Source: Manis javanica | Taxonomy: Eukaryota; Chordata; Mammalia; Pholidota; Manidae | Assembly (NCBI RefSeq): GCF_040802235.1 | Contig: NC_133168.1 | Location: 32,321,759-32,385,758, forward strand | Direction: 5' to 3' | DNA length: 64,000 bases | Shown: one piece after another, positions 45,166 through 57,603 of the stretch | Numbering within the stretch: position 1 is the stretch's first letter | Layout: every line of letters begins with the position of its first letter | Notes under the pieces: generated by a model | Seen by the model: the letters and a program-made list of their open reading frames with translations, nothing else | What the model was told of the DNA's origin: nothing | Database searches by the model: none | Position numbers and translations under genes: made by a program

Positions 45166-48100
45166 GTAAGATTTTTTAACAAGGTAATGATGTATTTGCG
45201 TATGTAGGTCTGGGTATATTTAAAAGATGCTTTGAATATACAAGCATCTTAAACAACAATTGATAAATAAATTAAACAGAGGATATCAGGCTCACAAATG
45301 GAAGATAAAAATATAAAATTTAAGATCAAATTAATTCATTCAATCATTCCTGCCCTCATTTCTTCCAGATCAGCATTAAGTCCTGGAACTTCAGGCCCCA
45401 AATAAGAAAAGAAGTTTGTCCTTCAGAAGCCCACAGACCAGAGAGAAAGAGGCAGGTTAAAAATAAAAACTTTAATACAAAATAACATTTTTAAGTGAAA
45501 TGGTAGATTCAAGAATACATGGTCTGTACTGATTTAGTTAAGTTTATCATCCAAGTAAGTTTTGTTTTTGGATCTGTAATCTACATTTTCTCTTTTTACT
45601 GCATGCCAAGTTCCTTGAGAGTAGGAATATTGTACTAATATGTTGCATATAACCAACTGCTTTTCTGTCGTTGCTTCCTTCTTACTTAATGATAAATGTT
45701 TCTTCATCTCTTATTTAGTCTTACAAGAAGCACATTAGCCTCATGAAACCTAATGGACTTGGGTTCTAAATACTGCCAATATCTCTTACTAACTCTTCTA
45801 TTTATTGAAAGTTTTTAACCCCTCGGTGCCTCATTTTCCACCAACAACAGGGAGATGCCAGATCCTAAGTGCCTCTTTGAACACACGCACACACACTCAG
45901 CACACACACACATACCTTTGCTTACAATTTAGCTTATTGTTATTCAGCTGAAAATATCTAATACTTACAAACACTCCACCCACGGAATTGTACTACCATC
46001 AATATAACTATTTTCAGTCACTGGGAAGGTTCTGCATACTAGCAATTGGGTTCCCTCTAAACATCCTTGAGAATGTTTATTTGAAAAGATTACCTTGTTT
46101 TCCTTCAGGATTAAGTCATGGTCACTGAAGAGAGAGATGATTTGGAAAGATGGCAGGCAGTTTTTGACAGTTCCGCAGAGACTGCTCTTGTTAAATGAAT
46201 ATACCCATAGAAAAACAAAATGGATTCTAGCCCACACACATTTCAGACATTTTTCAACCACCTAGATTAGAGAAGATAGGTATTACAAATAACATACTTG
46301 TTGAAGGGAGTGAAAAACATCACAAACTTGCTTGAATAAACATTATTAAATGCACGCTTAATCAGTGGATTGCCTCAGTTCCCCTCTGGCACTCACTGGC
46401 AAGCTTGACTCCAGCTGTAAATTAGGTTGCAAAACTTCCTTGTCAGAGAATGAACCCTGTTAGGAGGTCTCAACCCTGGCTTTGAATCCACAAGGACAGA
46501 AAAGTCAATGTGACAGAAAAGCAGTTGCTTGTGTCAGGCCCAACCAAGAAGAGAAGGACTCCAAGTTAATCATGATCTTGGGGTGCCAGTAAAGCAGAGC
46601 AAAGGTGCAGTACTCTTTGGGGTCTCTGAGAAAAAGGAAAAAGGAGCCCAGAGTGCTCTGCCTGTGCTCCCTGCAGACGCTGCTCTTCTGTTATAAACAG
46701 GATTCAGTGTTTACTGTGGGAGTAGGGAAGTATTGTTGATCTTGTGTAAACAGATAAAATGCATCAAAATCTAAAAGATTTTGGCTGAACCATTTAAGCA
46801 CAGTATCTGTCCATGTGTAGAGTGAAGATAAATGAAAGTTTCATCTTCTTTCCTAGAACCTGTGACTGGAGGTCAATAAGCTGGGAGGATTTCAGGTTAT
46901 ATATTAAATTTTGACTCCCCACAAAAGCAAACAGCTAGTGTGAGCTTCTTATCTGGAGAGAGTTTGAACACATCTTCTGTATGAGCCTTTGTTCATCCTT
47001 CACCAACCTTGGACAGTGAGAGTATCTAAATGAGGCAAATCAATTTTTGCATGGCTTATAGCCAGTGTCTTTAAAACTGTCACAAAAGACCTACTAAGGC
47101 TGCTGTTAAACTGTCACCATTAGATGGTAGCTGTGAAGTAGTAAATCCCCTAACAGTAGAAATGAGCTCTACCTCAGCTGTCACTCTCTGTTGGCCAAGC
47201 AAGGCCATTTCAAAGAGGAGATGTCTGTTTCTATTACCAATTTAGGTAGCTGAATCTGTGCATTAGTAAGAATGACATCCTAGTCAACTTACTTCATACT
47301 GTTTGGTTTCCTGTGCCCATTACTATACCTCTGTAGTTCAACAAGTGTCAACTGATCCAGGCCCAGTTAGGAAAAATGCACTCCCTTCTAATGAACTGCT
47401 AACCGTGGTGGTGGGCAAACCTAGGATTCAGTGACTGGGGGCCACTGAAGACCAATGTCCAGTGTTGAGGTGTGTGCTGAGATAGAAGAGAGCTTGATCT
47501 TTATTTAGCCCTCTTGGTGAACCTCAGAAGCCAAGTCAATGAACCAGATTCACTTATTTCCTCAGTCATCTCTGACTAACAGGACAGGATTTAATAGGGC
47601 TTTAGAAAACCACTGCCCTCTACTAAATCAGTTGTTTGTCATGATGATACAAAGAGCTATTCCTCATTTCTTTACTCTGGACAGACATCCAGTGAAGATC
47701 CAACAGCATCAGAACCTATAAAGTGTCCTTTTGGCTTCATTTTATAGCATCATTTCTATCATCATAAAACAATCACGAGGCACAGGAAGTTCCACTAAGC
47801 ACTATACAAGAAAATGATGTAAATGTTGTTCCTGCCCATTAGGGCTCATGACAGAAACCACAGAGCACTTAATCTATGCAAATGAGGTCAGTACATATAA
47901 ACAACAGAATACAAATACTCAATCAGTAGAAAACAGAGAATAAAAGCCTCTACAGAAAACAGAGGGGTAGGGATCAATAATTACATATATTTATTATGTT
48001 TTTTTTTAATTAGTGAAATTTTGAAACTTAACCTAGGATAAGGAAAAGAAAAGGTTTATACAGCTATGCTCCTCATACCTCCAGTGGGCCTGAAGTAATG

Positions 48101-48686
48101 AGACACATGGCCAGCTAACAAATACAGGGCTGCTTTGTAATAGACTCTTTTAGGCAGCATTTATATCAAGCTTTCAAAAACAAATCCATTCCACTGTTTC
48201 TGTGAAAAAATGTACAGCCATCAGTGCAGGCACCTTTGAAAATCAAGAATAGTCTTCATATGTACCAAGGGAAATTACTAGAAAAGCTAGTGGTCTCTCC
48301 CACTCGTCAGAGCTATGTAAATGAGGTAACTTTTCACCTGCTTTGTGTGGCTTTCTCCAAAAGTAGATAATAGGTAAAGAAATTATTTCAAAATCTTCAA
48401 AATCCTCTTTAGGCCTCTCATATTTGTGGGTTTTCTGGTCATTCTGTGTGTTTTCCTTTTCCCTGTCTTGCAGTCAACACTCTTGAGAAAGGGCAATCAG
48501 AGAGGGTGAAGATAATCGGCCTCCAGGTCCCTGATGGAAGGGCAGCCTAGAGTGTTTAATAGACACTCAGCTCCTTCTGTGTTCCAAGCTGCTTGGTACT
48601 CTACTTGAGTTTTCAAAAGGAGCAGAAAGTGTTGCATTCTTCCTGTCCAGACCAGATCAACAGCCAAGTTTATGACGAACTTTATG
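45166..48686. other. Non-coding sequence, one MIR fragment
   Basis: A MIR piece lies at 45740-45845 ('acttgggttctaaatactgcc' ... 'acccctcggtgcctcattttcc'), and CA-rich simple sequence at 45886-45912. Nothing else could be named. The 98-codon minus frame 45965-46261 has no domain. Confidence 0.5.
45740..45845 (+). repeat. MIR SINE fragment
   Basis: 'ggacttgggttctaaatactgccaatatctcttactaactcttc' followed by 'ttaacccctcggtgcctcattttcca' matches the central MIR region. Confidence 0.75.
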
Positions 48687-48845
48687 AGTGCCAAGTTCTA
48701 TCAGCATTTTACACATAAATTATCTCATTCAGTCTAACAACAGCCCTATGAAATAGACAGTTATTACTATTTAAAGATGAGCAAACAGTCTTAGGTTGTC
48801 TTATGCAGACTAACAGAACTAGGATATATCAGAGCTAAAGTGAAA
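48687..48845 (-). repeat. MIR SINE fragment
   Basis: 'cattttacacataaattatctcattcagtctaacaacagccctatgaaatagacagttattactatttaaagatgagcaaac' follows the MIR reverse complement. Confidence 0.85.
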
Positions 48846-48849
48846 GTAT

Positions 48850-49285
48850 TAGTTCCTAATGGCAGCTGTAACAAATTATAACAAACTTGGTGTCTTAACA
48901 CAAGTGTATTCTTATACAGTTCTGGACGTCAGAAATCTGAAATCAGTCTCAGGGGCTAACATCAAAGGGCCAACAGGGCTTCCTTCTGGAGGCTCTGAAG
49001 GAGAATCTGCTTCTTTATCTTTCCAGGATACTGTCTTCATTTGTTTGCTCCTGGCCTTGCATCACATTTTCTTTCCCTGTTGTGCATTACATAACATTCC
49101 CTCCTTCTGAGGATACTTGTGATTACATGTAAGTCCTACATACATAATCCAGAACAATGTGCCCATCTCATTATCCTTAATCACAACTGCAAAATCACTT
49201 TTGCCATGTAAGGTAGCATTCATAGATTCCAAGGATTAGGACCTGAAGACCTTTGGGAACCGTTATTCAGCCTACTACTATTAGG
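48850..49285 (-). mobile_element. MaLR-type (MLT1-like) LTR
   Basis: The sequence follows the reverse complement of an old mammalian MaLR LTR. It runs 'gcagctgtaacaaattataacaaacttggtgtcttaac', 'ttatacagttctggacgtcagaaatctgaaatcag', 'ggctctgaaggagaatctgcttc', 'ggatacttgtgattacat', 'cttaatcacaactgcaaaatcac', 'ttgccatgtaaggtagcattcatagattcc' and 'ggattaggacctgaagacctttggg'. LTR-only copies of this group are common solo elements in placentals. Confidence 0.85.
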
Positions 49286-49681
49286 ATTCAAACTATCATC
49301 CACTTTCTGAGGTAGCATAGTATCTTCTTTCTAGATGAACTTCTGCAAGTTGGTAAGTATCTCATATAAACCAAAGAGGTTAAATTAAGTTCATTTGCAT
49401 AGATGGTAGCATAATACAGCACAAGAGCCCTGGACTCACAGTCAAGAAATGAAATTCTTATCATTAATAAGACATGCAAGCTGGGATTAAGCCTTACACC
49501 TCTTGTAATCAGGGATAGTAAAGAAGTCTCAATGTGTGTACCAACTATAACCAATAGAAGTAGAGAAAGATTCCACAAAACTCTTCAGACTTCAAGGGAA
49601 ATGTTGTACCCATCTATCAGTGCCTGCTCTACTTAATCTTTAGAGTTCTTCTTAACTCTGATTTTATGTGTCAATGACTGT

Positions 49682-50230
49682 ATTAATTATTGATTGCTAC
49701 ATAAAGATTATCCTAAAATTCAGTAACTTTAAACAATAGACATTTATTATCCCAAAATTTCTGTGGGTCTGGAATTTGGGACTGACTTAGCTGGTAGCTC
49801 TTACTCAATGTCCTTCATGATGTTGTAGTCACCAGAAGATTTAACAGGATGGACATTCTGTTTCTAAGATATCTCACTCACATAGCTATTGCCAAGAGGC
49901 CTCAGTTCCTTGCTACATGGAGCAATCAGTAGGCTACTTGAATGTCTTTATAACATGGGGACTAGCTTCTTCCAGACCAAACAATCCAGGGGAGAACACA
50001 AGATAGATGCCTTTCATCACAATGCATTTCATGACCTAGCCTTGAAGGTGACATACCTTTACTTTCATGTTCTATTGTTCACAAAGACCTACCCTAATGC
50101 AATATAGGTGGAGACAACACCGGGGCATGGATACCAGTATGTGGATGTAAGGCCACTTTAGACGTTCAATGACCTATGTGCACTAGTGCTTCCACAATAG
50201 GATTTTTATGTTGGTATTTATCTAGAGTTC
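49682..50230 (-). mobile_element. MaLR-like or related ancient LTR, diverged
   Basis: The start 'ttattgattgctacataaagattatcctaaaattcagtaactttaaacaatagacatttattatccc' parallels the head of the neighbouring MLT1-like LTR. The body contains 'caagaggcctcagttccttgctacatgg' and 'ggggcatggataccagtatgtgg'. It is probably a second solo LTR of a related old group. The plus-strand 72-codon frame inside is incidental. Confidence 0.6.
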
Positions 50231-50579
50231 TCATCAGCATGTGGAAATCCATATTTCATGATACTATTTGATGGTTGAGTGACATTGTGGCTTTGGGGAA
50301 GGGTATTAACATTATAAAATTTAAGAAGATAATTCTGATGGTAAGACAGAGGTTGATCCAATGGCAGACCCCTACTGCCTCCCAGGCTGTAACATGAATT
50401 TCTAGCTGGACTTGCAAGCCCTGCATGTGTCCCCAGCCTCTTCTGTCTATATGTTTTATCTCTAGCTATTGTGACATTCTCATTTCCTGAAGAGGCCAGA
50501 TCCTTTCTAGACCATAGCTTGAATAATATTCTGAGTTTAAATGATTCACTCCCCATGAAGATTTTTCCCAAGTCCTAAG

Positions 50580-50785
50580 ACAGAGCAAGTAGCTCCTTCT
50601 AGCATTGCCTTAGCACTTTGTTCCACATCTTTGCCACAGCATTTATCATGCTTTGCTTTCAATAATTTGATTATATTTATCTCCCCAAGTATTCTGAGTA
50701 CCCCCTAAGGGCAGGGACCAAGACCTCACACCATGTCTAGGATACCAGAGCAATCAACAGACATTTCTTGAATTAATGGCTAGTC
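50580..50785 (+). repeat. L2 LINE 3' end, plus strand
   Basis: 'tattctgagtaccccctaagggcagggaccaagacctcacaccatgtctaggataccagagcaatcaacagacatttcttgaatt' is a good L2 3' terminus. Confidence 0.8.
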
Positions 50786-50794
50786 TTATTTTAA

Positions 50795-50915
50795 TAAATC
50801 ATAATTCTAATACACTTATGAACAACAACTAAGTGATAGGCATTCTTCTAGGTCCTAAGTATAAAACAGCGATCAGTATGGGCAGGAATCAGAGAGAAGG
50901 TCCTAGGTGGCACTT
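50795..50915 (-). repeat. L2 LINE 3' end, minus strand
   Basis: 'gataggcattcttctaggtcctaagtataaaacagcgatcagtatgggcagga' fits the L2 reverse complement, head to head with the preceding L2. Confidence 0.7.
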
Positions 50916-51514
50916 TCACTGATGACTGTGTCCTTGTTCCCGCTCTTCCCCAATGCACTTTATATCTTCCTACGTTCTTCTTGCCTCTTTCAATTTTCCT
51001 TCCCCCTCTCATTATTCCTTAAGCATGACATTGCATGCACAGACATTGCATTTAGTCTCTCTGACAAATATAGCCAAATAGTTGGTCACGCCATCCAGGT
51101 CCATGTCCACATCCAGGTCATAACCTCTATGTTGCCTACAAAGCCACTAGGTCATGAAAATCTGTTCCTGTTTTCCAACTACCACTTAGAAAATATTGAA
51201 AGTTCTCAAGTCAGATAATAAACACCCCATGTCTATGTGGCTCAAACTTCCTGCCTGTCTGAACTGTCTGAAGTGAGTAGAATTCTATGTTTTTCTTTTA
51301 AACTGTTGTGTTAGTGGAGATGATATTTAACTACTTAGAATATAAATTTTATTACAACAGAAAATTTTGTCTTTTCTTTCCTTTCTATATTCATAGATCC
51401 TAGAGTATTGTCTGGCACATAGTATCTGACCATTGAACATTTATTAAATATCTTCCTTGAAACTATAATTTCTTTTCATGCTAAGTCTAGAAATGATCTG
51501 TTGTTCTCTTTCCC

Positions 51515-51650
51515 ATTGAAAATGGCTATGTGACCTCAGTTAAGGCTGTTAGTCTGAGTTTTCTTTCCTATAATATAGGGACATCAATAGTGTCCTTTCC
51601 TGTACAAGGGAGGCTTGAGTATTAGAGAAAATGCATGCAAGACATACGGT
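51515..51650 (+). repeat. MIR SINE fragment
   Basis: 'ggctatgtgacctcagttaaggctgttagtctgagttttctttcctataatatagggacatcaatagtgtcc' matches MIR (gctgtgtgaccttgggcaagt...cagtttcctcatctgtaaaatgggga). Confidence 0.8.
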
Positions 51651-51819
51651 TCAATGTTTTTCCAGAATATAAACTGAATTGTTTGATGCTGAATTCAGAT
51701 TCCATATGATAATTTATTTCTCTGAACACGTAGGTTTGAAAAATGCTTATCTCTGGTTGTCCATAATACACCAAGTAGACTGGCTTTCTTTAAAGTCGGG
51801 CTCTTATTGACTTTTTGAA

Positions 51820-52290
51820 ACACAGAACATATTGAATCAATCTTTATTAAGTATTTATAATGAACCTGTTGTTATGCTAGGCACTAAAAATATAAAGAAA
51901 AACCAGGTCCTTTACCCAAAGAACTTTATTCCCAGTAAGGGAAAATAGGCAATATAATGAAAAATGACTTAACAATTTAAGGTGTGTTAAGATTGAGACT
52001 GACAAAGAGGGCATTTAGAAAGATTACCAACCTGGTAAGGGAGGAGATTAAGGTAAGTTTTCCGGAGAATGTAAGTTACAAAGGAGTTAAATACAGAAAG
52101 AATTTATCTAGGGAGGAAAAGGAAAGTGAGAAGTTGATCTGAGTATAAGGAGCAGCCTGTGGAAAAGAACAGGGAACAGAAATGAAATGGTCAATTAAGA
52201 GACTGAAGGTGAGATGCTTTGATTTTGACTTGGGATGAGTAACAAAATCAGGTCAAGAGCTGAAGCTGTGCAGTGATGAAGAGAAGTCAT
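51820..52290 (-). repeat. L2 LINE 3' region, minus strand
   Basis: 'tttattaagtatttataatgaacctgttgttatgctaggcactaaaaatataaagaaaaaccaggtcctttacccaaagaactttattccc' is L2 in reverse, and the homology seems to run on through 'ttttccggagaatgtaag' and 'agcctgtggaaaagaacagg' to about 52290. It is one of the longest L2 pieces here. Confidence 0.8.
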
Positions 52291-52439
52291 TTTTGTGAGG
52301 ACTTTTCATGTCATGCTATAAATTTTGGACAATGTCCATATGGTTTTTGGAAAGTCCATGAATAATTTTAAGCTGATAAACAGGTAAATTGGAGTTAATC
52401 AAAATTCAAAATGTTTTCGCTTCATGAATATTAAAAATA

Positions 52440-53345
52440 TTTTCACTTTATTTTTGAAAATAAAATAAAATGTTTGCAAAATACAGACTAGAAGAAAATG
52501 TTTGCAAATCACGTGTTTGATAAAAGACTTGTACAGAATCTATAAAGAACACTTACAAATAACTCAATCAGACAAGCATCCCAATTAAAAAATGGGTGGA
52601 AGATTTGAAGTAATATCACCAAAGAAGATATATAAATGGTTGACTTAAGCACATGAAAAGATATTAAAAATCATTTGTCATTAGAATAATGAAAATTAAA
52701 AGCCATAATGACATGCCACTCTATACCTACTGTAATTATTATAATTAACAAGATAGGCTCTAACAAAGATGTGGAGAAATGAGAACCCTCACATATTGTT
52801 GGTGGGAATGCAAAATAGTACAGCTACTTTTGAAAAGGTTTGATAGTTACTTAAAAATGTAAACATAAACTGTATACAATATAGCAATTCAATTCTTAGG
52901 AACCTATGCAAGAGAAATGAACACATAATTTCATTTGGCCAAAATGCATTTCATAATGGCCAAAAACTGGAGACAATTTAAGTGTCATCACTGGTAAATG
53001 GATTTTTTAAATGTGGTATATCCATAAAATAGAATATGATAGCACAATTGATAATATGCTACTACAACAGATGAATCCTCAAAAAAAGGAAGTCAGACAT
53101 GAGACACAATTACTGTAAAATTCATTTATGCAAAACGTTCAGAAGAAACAAATTTAGAGAGAACATGCAAATCGGTGGTCACCCAGAACTAGAGGTGGAA
53201 GTAGGGTGATGGAAAGGTTCTAAAACTGGAGTGTAGTAATGGTTGCACTACTGCATAAATTTACTCAAAATCATTAAATTGTATACTTACAATGAACAAA
53301 TATTATGGTATATAAATTATAATCTTATATCTGTTTTTAAATTTT
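52440..53345 (+). mobile_element. Old L1 3' end (ORF2 tail and 3'UTR), plus strand
   Basis: About 900 bp match the C-terminal part of mammalian L1 ORF2 and its 3'UTR at old-element divergence. Landmarks are 'aatcagacaagcatcccaattaaaaaatgggtggaagatttg', 'ccataatgacatgccactctatacctac', 'tgttggtgggaatgcaaaatagtacagc', 'gcaattcaattcttaggaacctatgc' and 'aaaactggagacaatttaagtgtcatcactgg'. The end is 'aaattgtatacttacaatgaac'. No frame is open. It is older than the L1s at 1-5009 and 28651. Confidence 0.92.
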
Positions 53346-55724
53346 AATTGCATTATAATTAAAAAGCATCTGGTCATAAACTACTTGGTAAGCAAGAGCT
53401 CTGCTTATTTTAAAATGTCCTTTAAAAACTCTGACTTACTTTTTTTTTGTCCCTTTTTATCTGATCCAATCAAGGTAACAGAAATTTAATTAATTCCCCT
53501 AAACATGGACACATCTTAAATATAGAAGAAAAAAAAATTGAGTCAGCTCTCACATGACCCAAACTTGTTAGCCCATCTGTAAAAATGAGTCTTGAAGACA
53601 ACTTTTCCCTTGCTTGTGAAAATGTTTGAGAAAAAATTATCTGCTTGGTTTAGCATAATTGACCACAATAATTATAGTGCCTGTGAATTTATGTTGTATT
53701 TATAAAACTGCTGGATTTGGTAGTGGGGGCTAGGGGAAGTCAATACTTGAAATCTAAGTCTTTAATCCACAAAAAGTCATGATTTTTTTATGGTACAAAC
53801 TGGCAATTATGGGTTGTACAAGTATTCATGCTTATTCAGATGTTCCATAACCCAGAATTTGAAGATGTCCATTTTCTAAGTAAATCCTTTTTGAGGAAAA
53901 GTGTTAAATTGTCAAATTTCATAGATATTTTCAAAGACAAGCCCATCTTTTCAGAGAGACCAAGCCTGTCCAGATGTTATTTAGGAAGAAGGTGTGATTC
54001 AGACTCTTGAAGGATACCATAAGTTGCACTTATGATTTGGACTCCATCATTAAATCATTAATGAGGTACCAGAGAAATGTTAGATTACATGTGGGTCACA
54101 AATTGTATTTCAAGCCAATAATAATAGCACCCCATGTGTTCCCACAGAGCAGCAAAGTAATAGCATTTCTTAAGCAACTTCTGCTTAAACTGTAAATTTT
54201 GCCATTTAGTCAAGATAAGTAAGGCACTAAAGCCATTATTTCAACCCAGATTAGGGACACAGGATCAAGACCATAGAGACATTGACCCTGCACGATGTCA
54301 CCTGTGCATTACAACATCAAGTGCAAAAGAGCAGTTTTCAGGTTTGATATCCTACAGCCATTTTGAGACAAGATCATTTCAATTAAGTTTATTTGACAGA
54401 TTATTATAGTGAAAACAGATAGTCTTTAATATATGGTAACTTCCTATATACCAAACATTTTATTTTGTTTCTGTTCCTGCAAGTAGGCAGAACATGAAGA
54501 GGAGTGTTTAACATAGGCATCCAGATCACCTAGTACCTGTCGTGATGTTGGAAAAGGAGTTGAGCTCTCCTGTGGTATGAAGACACATGAGAAAAGAGAG
54601 AAGAGACTCATGTCCTTCATTTCGGGACCTTTTCCTCCAATCCAGAACCATAACTGAGCAACTAAAAAAGTTTGCTTGGGTCACATTTTAGATGGCAAAA
54701 CTCCAACCCACAGAAAGTTTGTTATAACTTAAGTTCTGCTGCTATCTCATTCCATCTTCAATCAAGTCAAGTCAGCTCCTGTTGGCACAGGGACATTCAG
54801 ACCTACACATAACCTGGAACCGGGTCACTGCTCAGGCAGGAAGAGGATCAGAGGCACCTAACAGAGCCAAGCTTTGTTTCACAGGGTTTAACCCATGGCA
54901 CCATAACCTACTATTCAGGCAGGGCTCAAGATATTGTGCCTACACTGACCTCTGTGGGTAGCTCTGCTACTGATTTGGAGCTCACTGCTTGCATCCTGAC
55001 TTCCCAACTCTCTTGAATTCTTGTCACACCTGTAGTTTTAATGCTTTCCTGATGTATTTGTACCTCTGACTTCATATGTCTTCTGGTCTCTCAGAACTCT
55101 ACATCCTTATATATTTCCTAGACTCCTCACAGCTGGCATTGGCCCAGTGACCCCATACTCTGCAGGGGCCCCTGCACCCAGCCTAGCCATACCATAGTGG
55201 AATGGGAACCACTGTCACTGCAGTGAGGCACTGGATCATCATACTGTACCACAGACCTTCACACAGCCAGTTGTAATTTGGCAACATGACACTTTTAATC
55301 TAAATTCATGAGTCCTTTTTTTTCCAGTTTAACAAACATTTGTTAAGTACCTATACTCTCTGCCAGGTATTCTATGAAAATTACTACTTAGCCTAACTCC
55401 ACATCACTCCCCACCCTATCCTAAGACTTTTCTGGTTTCAAAGTGGACCTGAGGAAGAGTTAGTAATAAGAGAAACAGCTGACCTTGAATGCTTTACTCT
55501 CTGAAGCATGAACCCAAAGTTTTCTCTGACTTACGAATCATACTCTTGATGACAACATCCTTTGAAGTTATTTTCCTTGAAATGTTAGTAAGAGGCATTT
55601 CCTATCCTTCTCACAGGGGTTTTGTGTAAATTAATGCTGCTTCTGGAATACCTCAAAGGCAGAATAAATGGACAAAGTATATCAGAATCTCTCTTCCTGA
55701 TGTGTATCTCCAAAGCATCTAGAC
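53346..55724. other. Non-coding sequence, nothing recognised
   Basis: Only a short L2-like head ('aacaaacatttgttaagtacctatac', about 55330-55375) can be suggested. No gene is visible. Confidence 0.5.
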
Positions 55725-55993
55725 CAACGTTGTCCATTGGAAATAGAATATGAAGCTACATACATCATTTTTAATTTTCTAGTAACACCATTTAACAAAG
55801 TAAAAAGAAACAGGTGAAATGAAGTTTGACAATATATTTCTATGTAACCCTTTATATCTAAAATATCATTTCAACTAGTCTTTAAAACCATGTTTTAAAC
55901 TTAGAGCACATTTCAGTTCAGACGAGCTATATTTCAAGCACTCAGTAGCCACATGTAGAGCTAGTGGCCCTCACATTGGTCAGCACAGGTCTA
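55725..55993 (+). mobile_element. hAT-Charlie group DNA transposon fossil
   Basis: The left end is 'ccaacgttgtccattggaaatagaatatgaagctacat' and the right end 'ctcagtagccacatgtagagctagtggccctcacattggtcagcacaggtc'. They match the inverted ends of a hAT-Charlie element with an A/T-rich interior ('aaaaagaaacaggtgaaatgaa', 'aaaatatcatttcaac'). It is related to but longer than the element at 7542. Confidence 0.8.
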
Positions 55994-55994
55994 G

Positions 55995-57185
55995 GTGGTC
56001 AGTTAACGAGAGCCATCCTGAACTAAGCCATAGATTGAGAATAATTCTTTTGAACTGTTAAGCTTTTATAATTCACTAAACATTGTCCATGGCCATGATA
56101 CTAGATCTTGCTTAAAGGTAAGTTGCAGATCAGAAATAATGTTTTTGATTTGCCAAAGTTTAAAAAATTACAAAATCGATTAACTTGGTCCAGTGACTTG
56201 CTTAGATCTTATCTAAATGTGAAAGGCTTTCCATTACAGGTCTGGAAGAATTTAGTTAGTTGGGTAAGGATTTTGATATAAGACCATTCCACCTTCTGAA
56301 CTGAGCTTTCTCAAATGTGCCAAAATGATTTATTATGATAATCTTTATATCAGCATCAGAAAACAAGTTAACAAAGCTATTCAAGTTAGACTCCATCCTT
56401 TGCATATTTTGTGGTATGCCTGGTGTCATTGTGCCCTAGGCCAAGGTCAGAGACACAGACATGGAGCCTGAAGGACTGGTCTGCAATCTCCTGATAATTA
56501 ACTTTGCAGACCTGAAGTTCCTGAACCTGGAAAGAGAAGCCTCCCTCCATTGAGAAAAAGTATCTCAGCTCTTCCTGTGAGAGAATGTTTTATCTCAATG
56601 TAAACGAACTAAAGAGTTGAAAAATGAGGTGCAAAATGCCATCTTCAGAGTAAACAACAAGTTAGAATATGATTTTCTTGGAATGTGTTGTGAAGGTAGG
56701 CACATACTTGTCAGAGAACAGGCGTCCCTTCTGATGGACACAGCCTTGAACTTAGTTGGATACATTCATGCATTAAATTCCACAGATCTAAATCTGTGTT
56801 TACATTTTTGATGTTTTATATGTCATGTTTAATGTTTTTACATTTACTGTGTGTGTATGTACATATTCAACTATATTCTGAATCTCAAGGAAAAAGCAAG
56901 GTGTAGCAAGCATTTGTTTCAAAGAACAGCTTGGTTTTTATGATCATTACAATCAATCTTATTTGGTAGTATCACTTTCAAGTATCTCTAACACCTGTTC
57001 TGCTTTTTGTTCTTCCTTAATAACAGAAATGCAACATATTGACTAAGGAAAGAAAAGTTTCCCAAACTATTTGAGTATCTTAGCACAATGGCTGTAGGGG
57101 GTGGTTGAATAAGTGACTAAACATCCACCCAACTAGGAATGTATCCCCTGGCCCTGTGACTTCTACCTGGGGAGGCCTCCATTAA
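55995..57185. other. Non-coding sequence, nothing recognised
   Basis: No repeat or gene could be named in this stretch. Confidence 0.5.
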
Positions 57186-57190
57186 GTTAC

Positions 57191-57598
57191 TGTCTTGCGT
57201 ACAGTTTTTAGCCCTGGGCAAATTCACTGTGGATTCAATGAAGCTGAAGAAATGACAGTAGAATGGTCTTGAGATGAAAGAGTTATACCCAACTTTATTT
57301 CCACAGTGGCAGGTCAATCACTCAAATCCCAACCGCTCAGAGCTAGTCTGCATACAGCAAGCCAGTCTCTGCCTCTCTACACCCGGAGCTGTCCCAGTCT
57401 CTGTCCTTGGCGCTGCCACCACTCAAGCCTCTGCTCTGCTCTCCTGTAGCCTTGCAGCTGTGCCACCATGCAACCCAAAGCACTGGACAGGGCTCTCTAT
57501 ACAGAGTCAATAACAATGCACTGCCCATGCGTGTGCAGTGAACCAGCTGACCAGGACCAGGTGAGAATCCTGGCCACAGAACCTTCACTGTATCCACA
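57191..57598 (-). mobile_element. Solo LTR of the ERV family, perfect 5-bp duplication
   Basis: This 408-bp LTR shares the full layout of the LTRs at 26444 and 28237: 'tgtcttg' start, 'gagatgaaagagttatacccaactttatttccacagtggcaggtcaatcactcaaatcccaacc', 'agcactggacagggctct', 'ccaggtgagaatcctggcc' and end 'tatccaca'. GTTAC flanks it on both sides (57186-57190 and 57599-57603). This perfect duplication fixes both the LTR ends and the 5-bp target length of the family. It is more diverged in the body than the two proviral LTRs are from each other, so it is probably older. Confidence 0.93.
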
Positions 57599-57603
57599 GT
57601 TAC

